A DNA stretch of 64,000 nt from Planctomycetaceae bacterium (GTDB taxonomy: Bacteria > Planctomycetota > Planctomycetia > Pirellulales > Lacipirellulaceae), in assembly GCA_002702655.1 (NCBI GenBank), contig PABB01000080.1:172188-236187 (forward strand), read 5' to 3'. Shown piece by piece: positions 9,111 through 18,062 of the stretch. How positions within the stretch are numbered: position 1 is the first letter of the stretch; each line of letters starts with the position of its first letter. The notes below the pieces were generated by a model. That model saw nothing but the letters and a program-made list of their open reading frames with translations. It had not been told where the DNA came from and did no database searches. The translations under genes and the position numbers were made by a program.

Positions 9111-11699
9111 ATGCCAACTCTCACCGCCCACGACAGTCCGCCGCATCCGGCCCGCTCGTGGCTGGCGTGGCTGCTGGCGGCCTGGTTGTGCGCCAGCGGT
9201 TGCGGCGGCTGCGGCGACGACGGCTCGGGCGCGGGCGCCAACGGCCAGAACGGCGCCGAAGGCGAACAGGACGAGGATCAGGACAAGGAGAAAGAAGAAA
9301 AGAAAGAGCCCGACTACCAGGTCAGCCGGCTCATGCCGCTGCTCAGCGCGGGGATCATCGACGCCGACGGCGGGCAGGCGCTCGCGCTGGTCAAGCCGGG
9401 ACACTGGACCGCCACCTCGCAGTACATCAAAGCCAACAAGGACGACCTGGAAGCGCGCACCGTGCTGGAGGTGCTCGACAGCAAGGGCAACCCCGAGCCG
9501 CTGCCGCACACGCCCTACCAACTGGTCGCCAGCCGCCCGGCCGTGGTCGCCAAGGACCAGGAGAAGCGCATCGAAGCGGAACTGTTCGTCCCCGAGCAAC
9601 TGGGCACGTTCCAGGTCGGCTCGCGGCTGGAGCGTGCGGTCTCCGGCTACGCCATCGACGACGTGCCCCCGCCGGGGCCGTGGCGGGCGATGCCGTCGTA
9701 CCAGTACTTCATGCTCGTGCTGGCCGAGGACCCGGCACAGTACGCTTATCTGAAAGTGACCGACGCGGTCCGTGCGCCGTGGGAGAGCAGCGCCGGCCGC
9801 TACGCGCTGCACTATCGCGTGGTGCTGGTCGACGGCGACGTGCCGCCGCCGCTGCCGACCAATCCGCTCCAGTGGACCAGCATCGCGCACCTATGGTGGG
9901 ACAACCCTAACCTGGCCCGCATCAATCCCGAGCAGCAGCAGGCGCTGGTCGATTGGCTGCACTGGGGCGGTCGGCTGGTGATCAACGGGCCCGACTCGCT
10001 CGACGCGCTGCGCGGCAGCTTCCTCGATCCGTACCTGCCCGCCGACCCCGGCAAGGCCCGCGAGATCACCGCCGACGACTTGGCCGAGCTCAACGAAGCG
10101 TGGACTCACCGTGATCGCGGCCGGGCGCTCGATCCGCTCAAACCGACCAAGCCGTGGTCGGGCATCGAACTGACGCCGCGCGAGGGCGCCCGCGACGTCC
10201 CGGGGTCCAGCGGGCTGCTGGTCGAGCGTCGCGTGGGGCTCGGCAGCGTCGTCGCTTCGTCAATGCAACTGGCCCAGCGCGATTTGCTCAACTGGCCGGG
10301 CTACGACAGCTTTCTCAACGGGGCCCTGCTGGCCCGGCCGCCGCGGGTGTTCCGCGTGGAGAAGGACGAGTTCTTCACCGGGTTGGAAGTCGACTGGTTC
10401 GACGTGGCCGATCGCCGGCTCGACGCTTACTTCACCACGCCGCTACGGTGGTTCGCCCGCGACGCCGCCACCAAGGCCAACATGCGCGAGGAGGAAGTCG
10501 TCGCGACCGCACCCCAGCAGCCCTGGATGATGCAGGGCGACATGACCGAGTCGACGACCGTGGTCGATCGCCCCGGCGGCTTGGGCGCGTGGACCGAGTT
10601 CGGCGCGGCCGCCGGCGCCGCTCGCTCCGCCCTGCGCGAAGCGGCCGGCGTGCGCGTGCCCGGCGTCGGGTTCGTCGTCAGCTCGCTGGCCATGTACTTG
10701 GTCGTGCTGGTGCCGCTCAATTGGGCCGTGTTCCACGCGCTGCGGCGTATCGAGTGGGCCTGGATTGCCGCGCCGGTGATTGCGCTGTTGGGCGCCGCGG
10801 CCGTGGTGCATCAGGCGCAACTCGACATCGGGTTTGTCAGTTCGCAAACGGAAATCGGCCTGCTGGAACTGCAAGGCGACCACCCCCGCGGCCACCTCAG
10901 CCGGTTCGCGGGGCTGTATACGTCGCTCTCCTCGACGTTCGACCTGCAGTACGATCACCCCACCGCGGTGGCCACGCCGTTTCCGCCCGACGAGCAGTAC
11001 GAGTTGGGCTTCGGCGACAGCTACACGACCGTCGAGTTCGAGAAGTACGCCGAAACCCGCCTGCGGGGCGTGGCCGTATCCTCCGCGAGCACGCAGTTGG
11101 TCCACAGCGAAGAGATCTGTCCGCTCGTGGGGCCGATCAACCTGTCGACCTCCCGCACCGGCATGCAGCAGGTGGAGAATCACAGCGGCAGCCACCTGGC
11201 GGAGGTCGCCGTCGTGCATCGCGACGCCGACGGCAAGCTCTCGGGCTGCTGGATCGGCGACTTGCGCGACGGGCAGTCGACCGTCGTGTCGCATCGGCCG
11301 CTCGCGTACGATCGCAACAACCCGCCGTTCGCCCAAGAACGGCAAGCCGCGGCCGACAAGGCCCGCCAAACCGGCCGCACGTGGCTGGACGTGGACGAAC
11401 TGCTGAAACTGGCGTACCAGTTTCCCGCCAAGGACGACCCGCTGTACGGCCGCCAGGAGGAAACGCGGCTGGTCGCGCGGATTGACGGCGCGCTGCCCGG
11501 CGCCACCGCCACGCCCGCAGTCTCGCAAGCGGCCGGCGCCACATTGGTCGTGGCGCACCTGCAGTACGGCCCGCTGCCCACGCCCGCGCCCGACGCCAAC
11601 TCACCCGCCGACGTCCTGGGCGGCAAGCCCCGCAACGCGTTCGACGAAGAACTTCCCGAGTACGAAGAGCCGCCAGAAGGCGGCGACTATATCAACTGA
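9111..11699 (+). CDS. Large membrane-anchored lipoprotein, GldG/DUF4350-like, ABC-transporter associated
   Basis: 862 residues from the ATG at 9111; a lipoprotein signal follows (ARSWLAWLLAAWLCASGC, Cys near residue 31) and then a charged linker of Glu, Asp and Lys. Residues about 70-480 alternate strands and helices, and a segment with LWWDNPNLARINPEQQQALVDWLHWGG resembles the glutamine-amidotransferase-like fold of auxiliary proteins such as GldG. Hydrophobic segments near residues 525-575 (VSSLAMYLVVLVPLNWAVF, AAPVIALLGAAAVVH) would hold it in the membrane, followed by a large soluble domain. It lies about 320 bases upstream of an ABC ATPase on the same strand, which suggests a shared export or envelope role. 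The family is assigned by general resemblance only. Confidence 0.65.
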   Translation: MPTLTAHDSPPHPARSWLAWLLAAWLCASGCGGCGDDGSGAGANGQNGAEGEQDEDQDKEKEEKKEPDYQVSRLMPLLSAGIIDADGGQALALVKPGHWTATSQYIKANKDDLEARTVLEVLDSKGNPEPLPHTPYQLVASRPAVVAKDQEKRIEAELFVPEQLGTFQVGSRLERAVSGYAIDDVPPPGPWRAMPSYQYFMLVLAEDPAQYAYLKVTDAVRAPWESSAGRYALHYRVVLVDGDVPPPLPTNPLQWTSIAHLWWDNPNLARINPEQQQALVDWLHWGGRLVINGPDSLDALRGSFLDPYLPADPGKAREITADDLAELNEAWTHRDRGRALDPLKPTKPWSGIELTPREGARDVPGSSGLLVERRVGLGSVVASSMQLAQRDLLNWPGYDSFLNGALLARPPRVFRVEKDEFFTGLEVDWFDVADRRLDAYFTTPLRWFARDAATKANMREEEVVATAPQQPWMMQGDMTESTTVVDRPGGLGAWTEFGAAAGAARSALREAAGVRVPGVGFVVSSLAMYLVVLVPLNWAVFHALRRIEWAWIAAPVIALLGAAAVVHQAQLDIGFVSSQTEIGLLELQGDHPRGHLSRFAGLYTSLSSTFDLQYDHPTAVATPFPPDEQYELGFGDSYTTVEFEKYAETRLRGVAVSSASTQLVHSEEICPLVGPINLSTSRTGMQQVENHSGSHLAEVAVVHRDADGKLSGCWIGDLRDGQSTVVSHRPLAYDRNNPPFAQERQAAADKARQTGRTWLDVDELLKLAYQFPAKDDPLYGRQEETRLVARIDGALPGATATPAVSQAAGATLVVAHLQYGPLPTPAPDANSPADVLGGKPRNAFDEELPEYEEPPEGGDYIN

Positions 11700-11713
11700 A
11701 ACCACCGAGGTTC

Positions 11714-12016
11714 GCGCCGTCAATGAACCCAGCCAGGGCTGTCAGCTATCGGCTGTCAGCTCTCAGCCAGAATAATCGGTCGCGCTTGAGCGGCGCATAG
11801 ATCAGTGATTCAACTCAACCTTTCAACCAGACCCGCGAACTGAACCCGCGTAAAAAAAAAAGAGGCCTGAAAGGCCGCCGCTACGACAGCCCAGGGCGAA
11901 GCCCTGGGTCTCAGTGACGCCAGAACCCCGAAGCCCTGACAGGGCGGCCCTACCCGCCCCCAAACACCCCGCGGCCTCCGCCGACAGCCGACAGCCAATA
12001 GCCGACAGCCCTCAAC
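11714..12016. repeat. Interspersed repeat region with inverted ends and internal REP hairpins
   Basis: The gap between the lipoprotein and ABC ATPase genes holds several repeats. GCGCCGTCAATGAACC (11714-11729) and a 28-bp block at 11745-11772 recur at 40737-40788 with one change each. The core GGCTATCGGCTGTCAGC reappears as an inverted, degenerate copy at about 11983-12013 (GGCTATTGGCTGTCGGC on the minus strand). Between them lie GGCCT-GAA-AGGCC (11864-11876) and CCCAGGGC-GAA-GCCCTGGG (11890-11908), both with GAA loops. The ATG of the ABC gene follows 5 bases after the last repeat copy, so its ribosome binding site falls inside the repeat. Confidence 0.65.
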
Positions 12017-12020
12017 CGCA

Positions 12021-12947
12021 ATGATCGAACTGACCAACTTCGGCAAGCAGTACGGCGACTTCACCGCCGTGGCGAATCTCAATCTGAAGATTGAGCAGGG
12101 GGAAATGTTCGGCTTCATCGGCCCCAACGGCGCCGGCAAAAGTACCACGATCCGCTTTCTGGCCACGCTGCTCAAAGCGACCCACGGCGAAGCGACCGTC
12201 GCCGGCCACAGCGTCACTCGCGACCCCATCGGAGTGCGCCGCGCCGTGGGCTACATGCCCGACAACTTCGGCGTGTACGACGGCATGAAGGTGTGGGAGT
12301 TTTTGGACTTCTTCGCCGTCGCCTACCAGGTGCCCCGCGCGCGGCGCAAGGCCGTGCTGTCCGACGTGCTGGAACTGCTGGACCTCACCCACAAACGCGA
12401 TGATTTTGTCAACGGCCTGTCGCGCGGCATGAAGCAGCGGCTGTGCCTGGCCAAGACGCTGGTGCACGACCCGCCGGTGCTCATCCTGGACGAACCGGCC
12501 AGCGGCCTGGACCCCAGAGCGCGGCTGGAGGTGAAAGCCCTGCTGAAAGAGCTCCGCAAGATGGGCAAAACCATCCTCATCTCCAGCCACATCCTCACCG
12601 AGTTGGCCGACTGCTGCACGTCGATCGGCATCATCGAACGCGGCCAGTTGCTGCTGCACGGCCCGATTGACAAGGTTTACCGCCAGATCCAACGCAACCG
12701 CCACCTGGAAGTCCGCTTCCGGGGCGACCCCGCCGCGGGCATCAGCCTGATTCGCAGCGACCCCAAGGTGCGCGAGGTGATCGAAAACAGCCGCAGCTGC
12801 GTGGTCGAACTCGCCGGCAACGACGACGACGTGCAGCGACTGCTGCGGCAACTGGTGGCCGCCGACTGCGGCCTGGTCAGCTACGCCGACAAGGAACCGA
12901 CGCTGGAAGACGTGTTCATGATGGTCACCAAGGGGCTAGTGACCTGA
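12021..12947 (+). CDS. ABC transporter ATP-binding protein
   Basis: 308 residues. Residues about 1-215 are a full ABC ATPase domain: Walker A GPNGAGKST at about 35, signature LSRGMKQRLCLAK at about 134, Walker B VLILDEPASGLDP at about 153, and the switch His in ISSHILTEL. The last 90 residues are the C-terminal extension typical of multidrug/ABC-2 type exporters (CcmA/NatA-like). It should pair with an ABC-2 permease, but none follows: the next gene is a foreign-looking ORF on the other strand. The upstream lipoprotein is the only likely partner seen. Confidence 0.9.
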   Translation: MIELTNFGKQYGDFTAVANLNLKIEQGEMFGFIGPNGAGKSTTIRFLATLLKATHGEATVAGHSVTRDPIGVRRAVGYMPDNFGVYDGMKVWEFLDFFAVAYQVPRARRKAVLSDVLELLDLTHKRDDFVNGLSRGMKQRLCLAKTLVHDPPVLILDEPASGLDPRARLEVKALLKELRKMGKTILISSHILTELADCCTSIGIIERGQLLLHGPIDKVYRQIQRNRHLEVRFRGDPAAGISLIRSDPKVREVIENSRSCVVELAGNDDDVQRLLRQLVAADCGLVSYADKEPTLEDVFMMVTKGLVT

Positions 12948-13142
12948 CGCGAGAATTGGGTGGCAGCGACACTTGTCCGCAGAAGGCGTTGCCACTTTGA
13001 ACGGCTTGTCCGGACGAGTGTCGGCGTCGCTCGCGACAGGAGGCCAAACCCCATCGCCTCCTGTGCTGCGCACCCCGACAATCGGCCGGTCAAGCCGCAC
13101 CCGCAGCCAGAATGTGTTCCGGCCGACTGGCGGGGCTACCCG

Positions 13143-13913
13143 CTACGTATCAGACGCCCCGGCATGCGATTCTTTGGATTTCAGAATCTTCTGTGTCTCG
13201 ATCGTGATTGGAGTGCAATAGCGTTCCGTACTGATTGATGCCCGAAACGATTCACGCGGCTTGATCGTGACAACTCCACCTGTGACCGAAATTGTTCCAG
13301 TGAGCGGGTAGATATCGGAATACGTGCACAAATCAATAAAGTCCGTCTGGCCCGAGTGCCCAGTCTTCTTATCTGTAAAGCGGACAATTCCAACCGATGC
13401 GGCGTTGTCGGGGCGGATCTTGTAAAAGACCTCCAAAAGGTAACTCTTGGTTTCCTTCTTCTTGCAAAAGATCATGAGATGCGAGCCGTGCGCTCGCACC
13501 TCTTCCTTCACTGTTTGAAGGTGTCCATTTGCCTCGATATCATCCCGCGAGAGAAGGCAAAGTCCCTTCAAGACAAGATCAGCAACAAATGTGTCTTTGG
13601 CAGCCGCCGCAAGTCTGTTGACCATGTTGGGGTCTAAGCCACAATCAAGGTAGACAATTCGTTCATCGACGATCCTGGGGGATCGCGTGATTGAACCCGA
13701 AGGCGCGGCTGTCGTCAGGTTGAAATAGACGTGGTCAGGTGTCCCAACCGAGAATCCGAAGTTTTCCAGTCTTCTCGCAATACGCCTTCCGTTTTCCAGG
13801 TGTTCTCGATCTATGGAGAACACTTTTCCGAGATTCCTTGGCAGCGATACGCCAGCTTCGTTCGGCTGGTCGCTCTCGTAAAACCTGATGTCTCTAAGGA
13901 CTCTATTCTTCAT
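13143..13913 (-). CDS. Hypothetical protein, likely acquired
   Basis: 256 residues, no signal peptide and no membrane segment. I recognise no family. Visible features are a charged N-terminus (MKNRVLRDIRFYESDQ), a segment VYLDCGLDPNMVNRLAAAAKDTFVADLVLKGL, a stretch rich in Lys with HLMIFCKKKETKSYLLEVFYKI, and a predicted beta-rich end. Codon use is clearly more AT-rich than in neighbours on both sides, which suggests transfer. It lies where an ABC permease gene would be expected after the ATPase gene. Start: ATG at 13913 with only a weak AAGAG upstream. Confidence 0.6.
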   Translation of the reverse strand: MKNRVLRDIRFYESDQPNEAGVSLPRNLGKVFSIDREHLENGRRIARRLENFGFSVGTPDHVYFNLTTAAPSGSITRSPRIVDERIVYLDCGLDPNMVNRLAAAAKDTFVADLVLKGLCLLSRDDIEANGHLQTVKEEVRAHGSHLMIFCKKKETKSYLLEVFYKIRPDNAASVGIVRFTDKKTGHSGQTDFIDLCTYSDIYPLTGTISVTGGVVTIKPRESFRASISTERYCTPITIETQKILKSKESHAGASDT

Positions 13914-14518
13914 CTCTTGTCGGACGATCTATATGCATAAACGGACCTGCTTGATCCAATGACGAGGCACACCCAATTGTCTACGGCGAGTGGTACTGAA
14001 AGCAACAGCGGTGTACATCACCGCCATCTCCTAGCGGGCGCCCATTTTGCCGTCGGTTGTCACAACCTCGGTCAGATACGGGACCTCCGAACCTGCACCG
14101 TATTCATCGTCCTGCGCATCTTCCGATTGCAACGCGCCTACTGCGACGCCCCAGTTCTCACGGGACGCCCTCACCCCAGCCTAGGGCAGGTCGCAGCGAT
14201 CAACGCGAGCGCCACACCGGCCACGCCGGCGCACCATTTGCCCCCAATTTTCCACCAACGCTTCGCAAACCACCATCGCCACGCGCTTACGCGTGCTGGC
14301 GTCACGACTTGCGGCAACGCTGATGCCGCGAAGCGCGCTGGGGGACCGTGCGGTTCCGCCCAGCGAGTGTCAGCAACGGGTCACTTCTTGCCGCCCCTGA
14401 CCACTCGGTCCGCGGCCTCGCACGGCAAACTTGCCAACTAGTGCATTGTGACGAGGGTTCGCTCGCGCGCGAGTACTGGTCGCCGACGAGTTGCGCCCCG
14501 TCAATAGCGCCTGCAACC
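13914..14518. other. Spacer without a supported gene
   Basis: About 600 bases between two minus-strand genes. Open frames here (for example on the plus strand at 13959-14441) have no signal, no ribosome site and arginine/proline/histidine-heavy translations typical of non-coding high-G+C sequence. I see no clear terminator or repeat. Confidence 0.5.
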
Positions 14519-15538
14519 TTACCCCGCATTCTCCGCCGCCGTATCCGCCAACTCTTGGTAAGCAGCGGGAATCCCGTCCCGTTCCGCGACGACCAAAAAC
14601 GCCGCGTGGGCCTCGGCGTACAGCTGGCGGGCCTCGTCGCCGGTCGCTCGCGCCGCCGCGCGGCAGGCCTGCTTGGCGATGCGGCACACCTGCTTCGTGG
14701 ACATCGTCGGCCAGATCGCCCGGCGGGCCTGGCGGTAGATCTCCTCGGTGCGCGCCGGGACCGGCCCCCACTTTTCGATCGCGCGCAGCAGGTTGCGGGC
14801 GTGGTTGTAGCGGCCCCCTCCGGCGGCCAACTCCTCGCACTCGGCCTCCAACTTCTGGCACAGTTGCTCCTGCTCGGTCAGCGGCACGAACCCGTCGTCT
14901 GGCAGGGTGAGCCCCAGTCGCTCGGCATACTTCTCGACGTGCGCCCGGGCGCTGAGTTGCGACTTCGGCGACCCGGAATTGATCCGCGCCCGCCACCGGC
15001 ATAGCGTGTCGACGGCGACCTCGGGCCGGTTCACCAACATCGCGATCGCCGCTCTCGACATGGGGTGCGGCGAGACCGAGCGATGCTCCCCCAGGGCCAG
15101 CAGATCGTCGTACGATTGCAGGGCGTCGAGATAGGGAATGATGAACTGTCGGAGATCCTCGCACACAGTCCGCGCCGTTTTCTGGACCCCGTCGGGGTCC
15201 TCCGCATCGAGCTGCCAGTATCCCGGCCCCATCCCGTCGCTCACATGGCGACCGCTGGCCAAGTTCAGCGCTTGCCACGACTTGGCGGACTCGGTGAACG
15301 GGTCGTCGGTCTCCAATTCGTGAGCTTCGCGACTGGTCGTCCAGACGACCGAATCAAATTCCGACGTGGTGTCATCCGGATCCGAATGACACACCTCGAA
15401 CGTGATCACGTGAATCAGCACCGGCCCCTGACGGATGAAGTGCCGCCGTTGGGGCGTGAATCCGCGCTCGGTCAGCAGCCGCACCGGTCCCGCGTCCAGC
15501 ACCGCCCGCAGGGCGCGGATGCCGCGAAGCTTGTTCAT
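14519..15538 (-). CDS. DUF4304-like protein with helical C-terminal region
   Basis: 339 residues, cytoplasmic. The N-terminal 130 residues (LLTERGFTPQRRHFIRQGPVLIHVITFEVCHSD and a later GYWQL segment) resemble the DUF4304 family, proteins of unknown role often found in variable gene clusters. Residues about 165-335 are mostly helical, with LTEQEQLCQKLEAECEELAAGGGRY and a repeat-like RRAIWPTMSTKQVCRIAKQACRAAARATGDEARQLYAEAHAAFL. The ATG at 15538 has AGGGGA at a good distance, and it overlaps the stop of an upstream small ORF as ATGA, which suggests translational coupling. The DUF4304 call is by general resemblance. Confidence 0.6.
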   Translation of the reverse strand: MNKLRGIRALRAVLDAGPVRLLTERGFTPQRRHFIRQGPVLIHVITFEVCHSDPDDTTSEFDSVVWTTSREAHELETDDPFTESAKSWQALNLASGRHVSDGMGPGYWQLDAEDPDGVQKTARTVCEDLRQFIIPYLDALQSYDDLLALGEHRSVSPHPMSRAAIAMLVNRPEVAVDTLCRWRARINSGSPKSQLSARAHVEKYAERLGLTLPDDGFVPLTEQEQLCQKLEAECEELAAGGGRYNHARNLLRAIEKWGPVPARTEEIYRQARRAIWPTMSTKQVCRIAKQACRAAARATGDEARQLYAEAHAAFLVVAERDGIPAAYQELADTAAENAG

Positions 15539-15792
15539 GGCGAGTCCCCTTTCTGCAGAATCTCAGCGGCCCAGTCCGAGCGGCCCAGCTTGCCGACCGT
15601 GCTCGGGTCGAGCGGGCCCCCGTCTGTCCGTCGTGCGTCCTGTTGTATTCTGCTTGCGTCGGAGAGAATTTGCCATGGTGTTAAACTGCCAGAAACGTTA
15701 GCGGCGTCATGCGCGGCTGCCTCGACCAGTTCGAGTCGTACGGCGACGGTTCTCTCCGCGCGCTCCGTGCCTCTGTGGCGAAAAACGCGCAC
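15535..15792 (-). CDS. Small ORF overlapping the DUF4304-like gene, start unresolved
   Basis: The last 50 codons (LTPWQILSDASRIQQD to DWAAEILQKGDSP) read like a real small protein and its TGA overlaps the next ATG as ATGA. The start is not clear: a GTG at 15792 gives 85 residues, but the stretch that follows it reads RHRGTERAER, the translation of a common cacagaggcacggag-type spacer sequence, so the true protein may be shorter. No function can be given. Confidence 0.3.
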   Translation of the reverse strand: MRVFRHRGTERAERTVAVRLELVEAAAHDAANVSGSLTPWQILSDASRIQQDARRTDGGPLDPSTVGKLGRSDWAAEILQKGDSP

Positions 15793-16271
15793 CTGAACCA
15801 GCAGAGCGTCCGTCAGCCCACTTCGCCCCCGCCGGATTCTTGTGGAAAATGAGCCACCGCGTCGCGTAGAACAAGTGCTGCGGTGCGTCCTGGTCGGCAT
15901 GGCGCTGGCGGCGTCGCGGCGCGAGAGTCTCGGCCGAAGGTTTTGCTCGCCCGCACGGAGTTTTGCTGGCAAAACGGACGACTTTCGTCAGGCGGTGTCG
16001 CGCATAAGTCATTGCCGGAGGATTGGTAATGGCAAGTCGCGTCGCGCTGGCACAGGTCGTTTTGCTCCGCGATTTTGAGTTCGGTGCAGCGAGCGGGAGT
16101 GCCAAACTGGTCGCTGGGGACGACTGCGCTTGCCACTTGCGCAAGGCGGTTATTTGGTGAAAGCCGTTCCGACCAGGCCATCAGGTGCGAGGCCGCACGT
16201 TGAGCCGGCGTTTTGGCGTGGGCCGGCCGCGCTGCAAGCCTCGCACCCTGTCGATCGCGCTGCGGCGGTAG
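15793..16271. other. Spacer without a supported gene
   Basis: About 480 bases between the small ORF and the beta-propeller gene. Open frames are short and compositionally poor, and no repeat or terminator is clear. It may hold the promoter for the 15.8-14.5 kb minus-strand pair. Confidence 0.4.
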
Positions 16272-17702
16272 CTATCTCCGACGAACGGCCGCCAAGGCAG
16301 CGAGTCCCGCGATCATCAAAACCAGCCCGGCTGGTTCGGGGATCGTGCGCCCCGGCGAGAAAACGAGCACGGCATCGCGTCCGGCGATGTGCGATCCGTC
16401 CTGCAATTGTCCCGCCAGATAGCCCTCGGTGGTCGACGAAGTGAAAACGCCCGTGGCGCGCAAGTCCTGCAGGCTGAACTTCAGCGACAGATCATCCAAG
16501 CCGTCGTGGTTGACGTCCTCGTAGCTCCAACGCAGGGGGTCGGCCGGCGTTGCGCCGTCGGCGATCAGCAGCGGGTCGCCGAACTTCAGCGTGGCCGCAT
16601 CGACTGCGGTGGCATCGAAGTCGGTCGTCGACAAGACGGCCACAGGCAACACGCCGTTGCTCTTCAGATTGATCGGCGCGGGATCGGCGCCGGGTTTCAC
16701 GTCGACGGGAACCGCCTCGGCCAAGGGAACTTGCCACATATCGACAAAGCCAACCGGACCGGTCGGGTCGCTCCCGGGGCGGACCGACGTGAAGTACAGC
16801 ATCGAATCGGCGGCCGAGAACGTGCCGCAGCACTCCAAACCGACTCCCGTCCACGGCGGATCAAGCAGTTGCCCCGACGAATTCACCGGCGGTTTGAGCC
16901 ACTGAATCGGCCCCCACGGGTCGTCGACGCTTTCGCGCGTGCGAACATACAGATCGGCGTCGCCCACATTGGGCACGTCATAGTGCTCGGCGAAGTCCGG
17001 ATAGCCCATGATGATGTGCGTCAAGCCATCGGGCGAGACATGGCCATAGCCGCCAAAGAAGAACTCGGCGTCGCCAAACGGCGAGTTGCGATCCGGCCGA
17101 TGCGCCACGAAGGTGTTCCACTCGCCATTGGTAGGATTGGGGTATTTGGGGTTGGTGAGTCCCACCGTGCTGAAGTACAGGGTGAGCCCGTCGGACGAGA
17201 CGCTTGGGTAGCCTTCATTGCCGGCGGAGTTCAACTCGCTCAGTGGTACAGGATCGCCATAGGAGCCGTCAGTCTGCTGATGGGATACGAACAGGTCGCC
17301 CTCGGGCAGGCCGAACGGACTAAGCGACCGCATGAAGAACAGCTCGTGACGATCCGCTGTGAACGACGGGCCGATTTCCGTGTACTGCTGGGTGTTGATG
17401 GGGGCGCCCAGATTGACGTACGGCCCCCACGGATCCGACAGCGACGCCCGCGTCGTTTTCCAAATGTCGAAGTGACCAGTGGAGTAGGGTCCGCCGTAGT
17501 AGGGCGGGTCCGCGGCGAAGTACATCGTGAGTCCGTCGTCCGCGAGCGTCGGATACCCGAAACCCCCGTCGATATTGATGGGCGGAGGCACGGGAGTTGG
17601 GATCCCGAACTCGAACTCGGCAATCGCTGATCGTGCCAGGCACGTCAGCGCAAGCACCGCAGCAGCCGTCTGCAGCACGCGCAGGCTTTTCAGAGATTTC
17701 AT
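16272..17702 (-). CDS. Secreted beta-propeller (PD40-like) PEP-CTERM protein
   Basis: 476 residues from the ATG at 17702, preceded by GAGGG, and starting with a signal peptide (SLKSLRVLQTAAAVLALTCLARSAIA). Residues about 40-330 repeat a WD40-like PD40 unit: YPTLADDGLTMYFAAD, GPSFTADRHELFFMR, YPSVSSDGLTLYFST, GHVSPDGLTHIIMG. Residues 345-445 form a domain seen in other exported proteins, VDVKPGADPAPINLKSNGVLPVAVLST. The tail IPEPAGLVLMIAGLAALAAVRRR is a PEP-CTERM signal. There is no dockerin segment. It is probably a surface-exposed binding or scaffold protein; the ligand is unknown. Confidence 0.85.
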   Translation of the reverse strand: MKSLKSLRVLQTAAAVLALTCLARSAIAEFEFGIPTPVPPPINIDGGFGYPTLADDGLTMYFAADPPYYGGPYSTGHFDIWKTTRASLSDPWGPYVNLGAPINTQQYTEIGPSFTADRHELFFMRSLSPFGLPEGDLFVSHQQTDGSYGDPVPLSELNSAGNEGYPSVSSDGLTLYFSTVGLTNPKYPNPTNGEWNTFVAHRPDRNSPFGDAEFFFGGYGHVSPDGLTHIIMGYPDFAEHYDVPNVGDADLYVRTRESVDDPWGPIQWLKPPVNSSGQLLDPPWTGVGLECCGTFSAADSMLYFTSVRPGSDPTGPVGFVDMWQVPLAEAVPVDVKPGADPAPINLKSNGVLPVAVLSTTDFDATAVDAATLKFGDPLLIADGATPADPLRWSYEDVNHDGLDDLSLKFSLQDLRATGVFTSSTTEGYLAGQLQDGSHIAGRDAVLVFSPGRTIPEPAGLVLMIAGLAALAAVRRR

Positions 17703-18062
17703 AGCAATGCCCTCGTTCGCGACAGGAAGTAACGCCCCCGCGGTTGCCGCGAAATCCGCGCGGGCCGCCTCGCCGTTCGAGACTTGCGTCACATAGCGTG
17801 AGCCAGTTCGACGGAAGCGTAGATCTTTCCAGTCGGAAAGGGGACATCCGGCGTCCAGCGAACGGCTCATTGGGGGACTCGCATTTCACGGTCCGACGCC
17901 GACACGATTTCCGGAAATACCCGGTACGAGCCGTAGAGTTCTCGCGACAGAACAGGGCTGCCGTCACGGGGCAGTCCCCAATCGCACCGCCGTTGGCGGC
18001 GAAGTTGGGGAACGGCATTCACCCGGCGAGAGAGCGCATCACTTTTCTTTGGCCAGCGCTCG
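17703..18062. other. Spacer between two minus-strand genes
   Basis: 360 bases without a supported gene. It holds the upstream region of the beta-propeller gene and the downstream region of the sulfatase gene. I see no strong terminator hairpin. Confidence 0.4.

Noticed and set aside
13959-14441. Plus-strand ORF of 160 codons
   Set aside because: No ribosome site, biased composition, and no recognisable motif.
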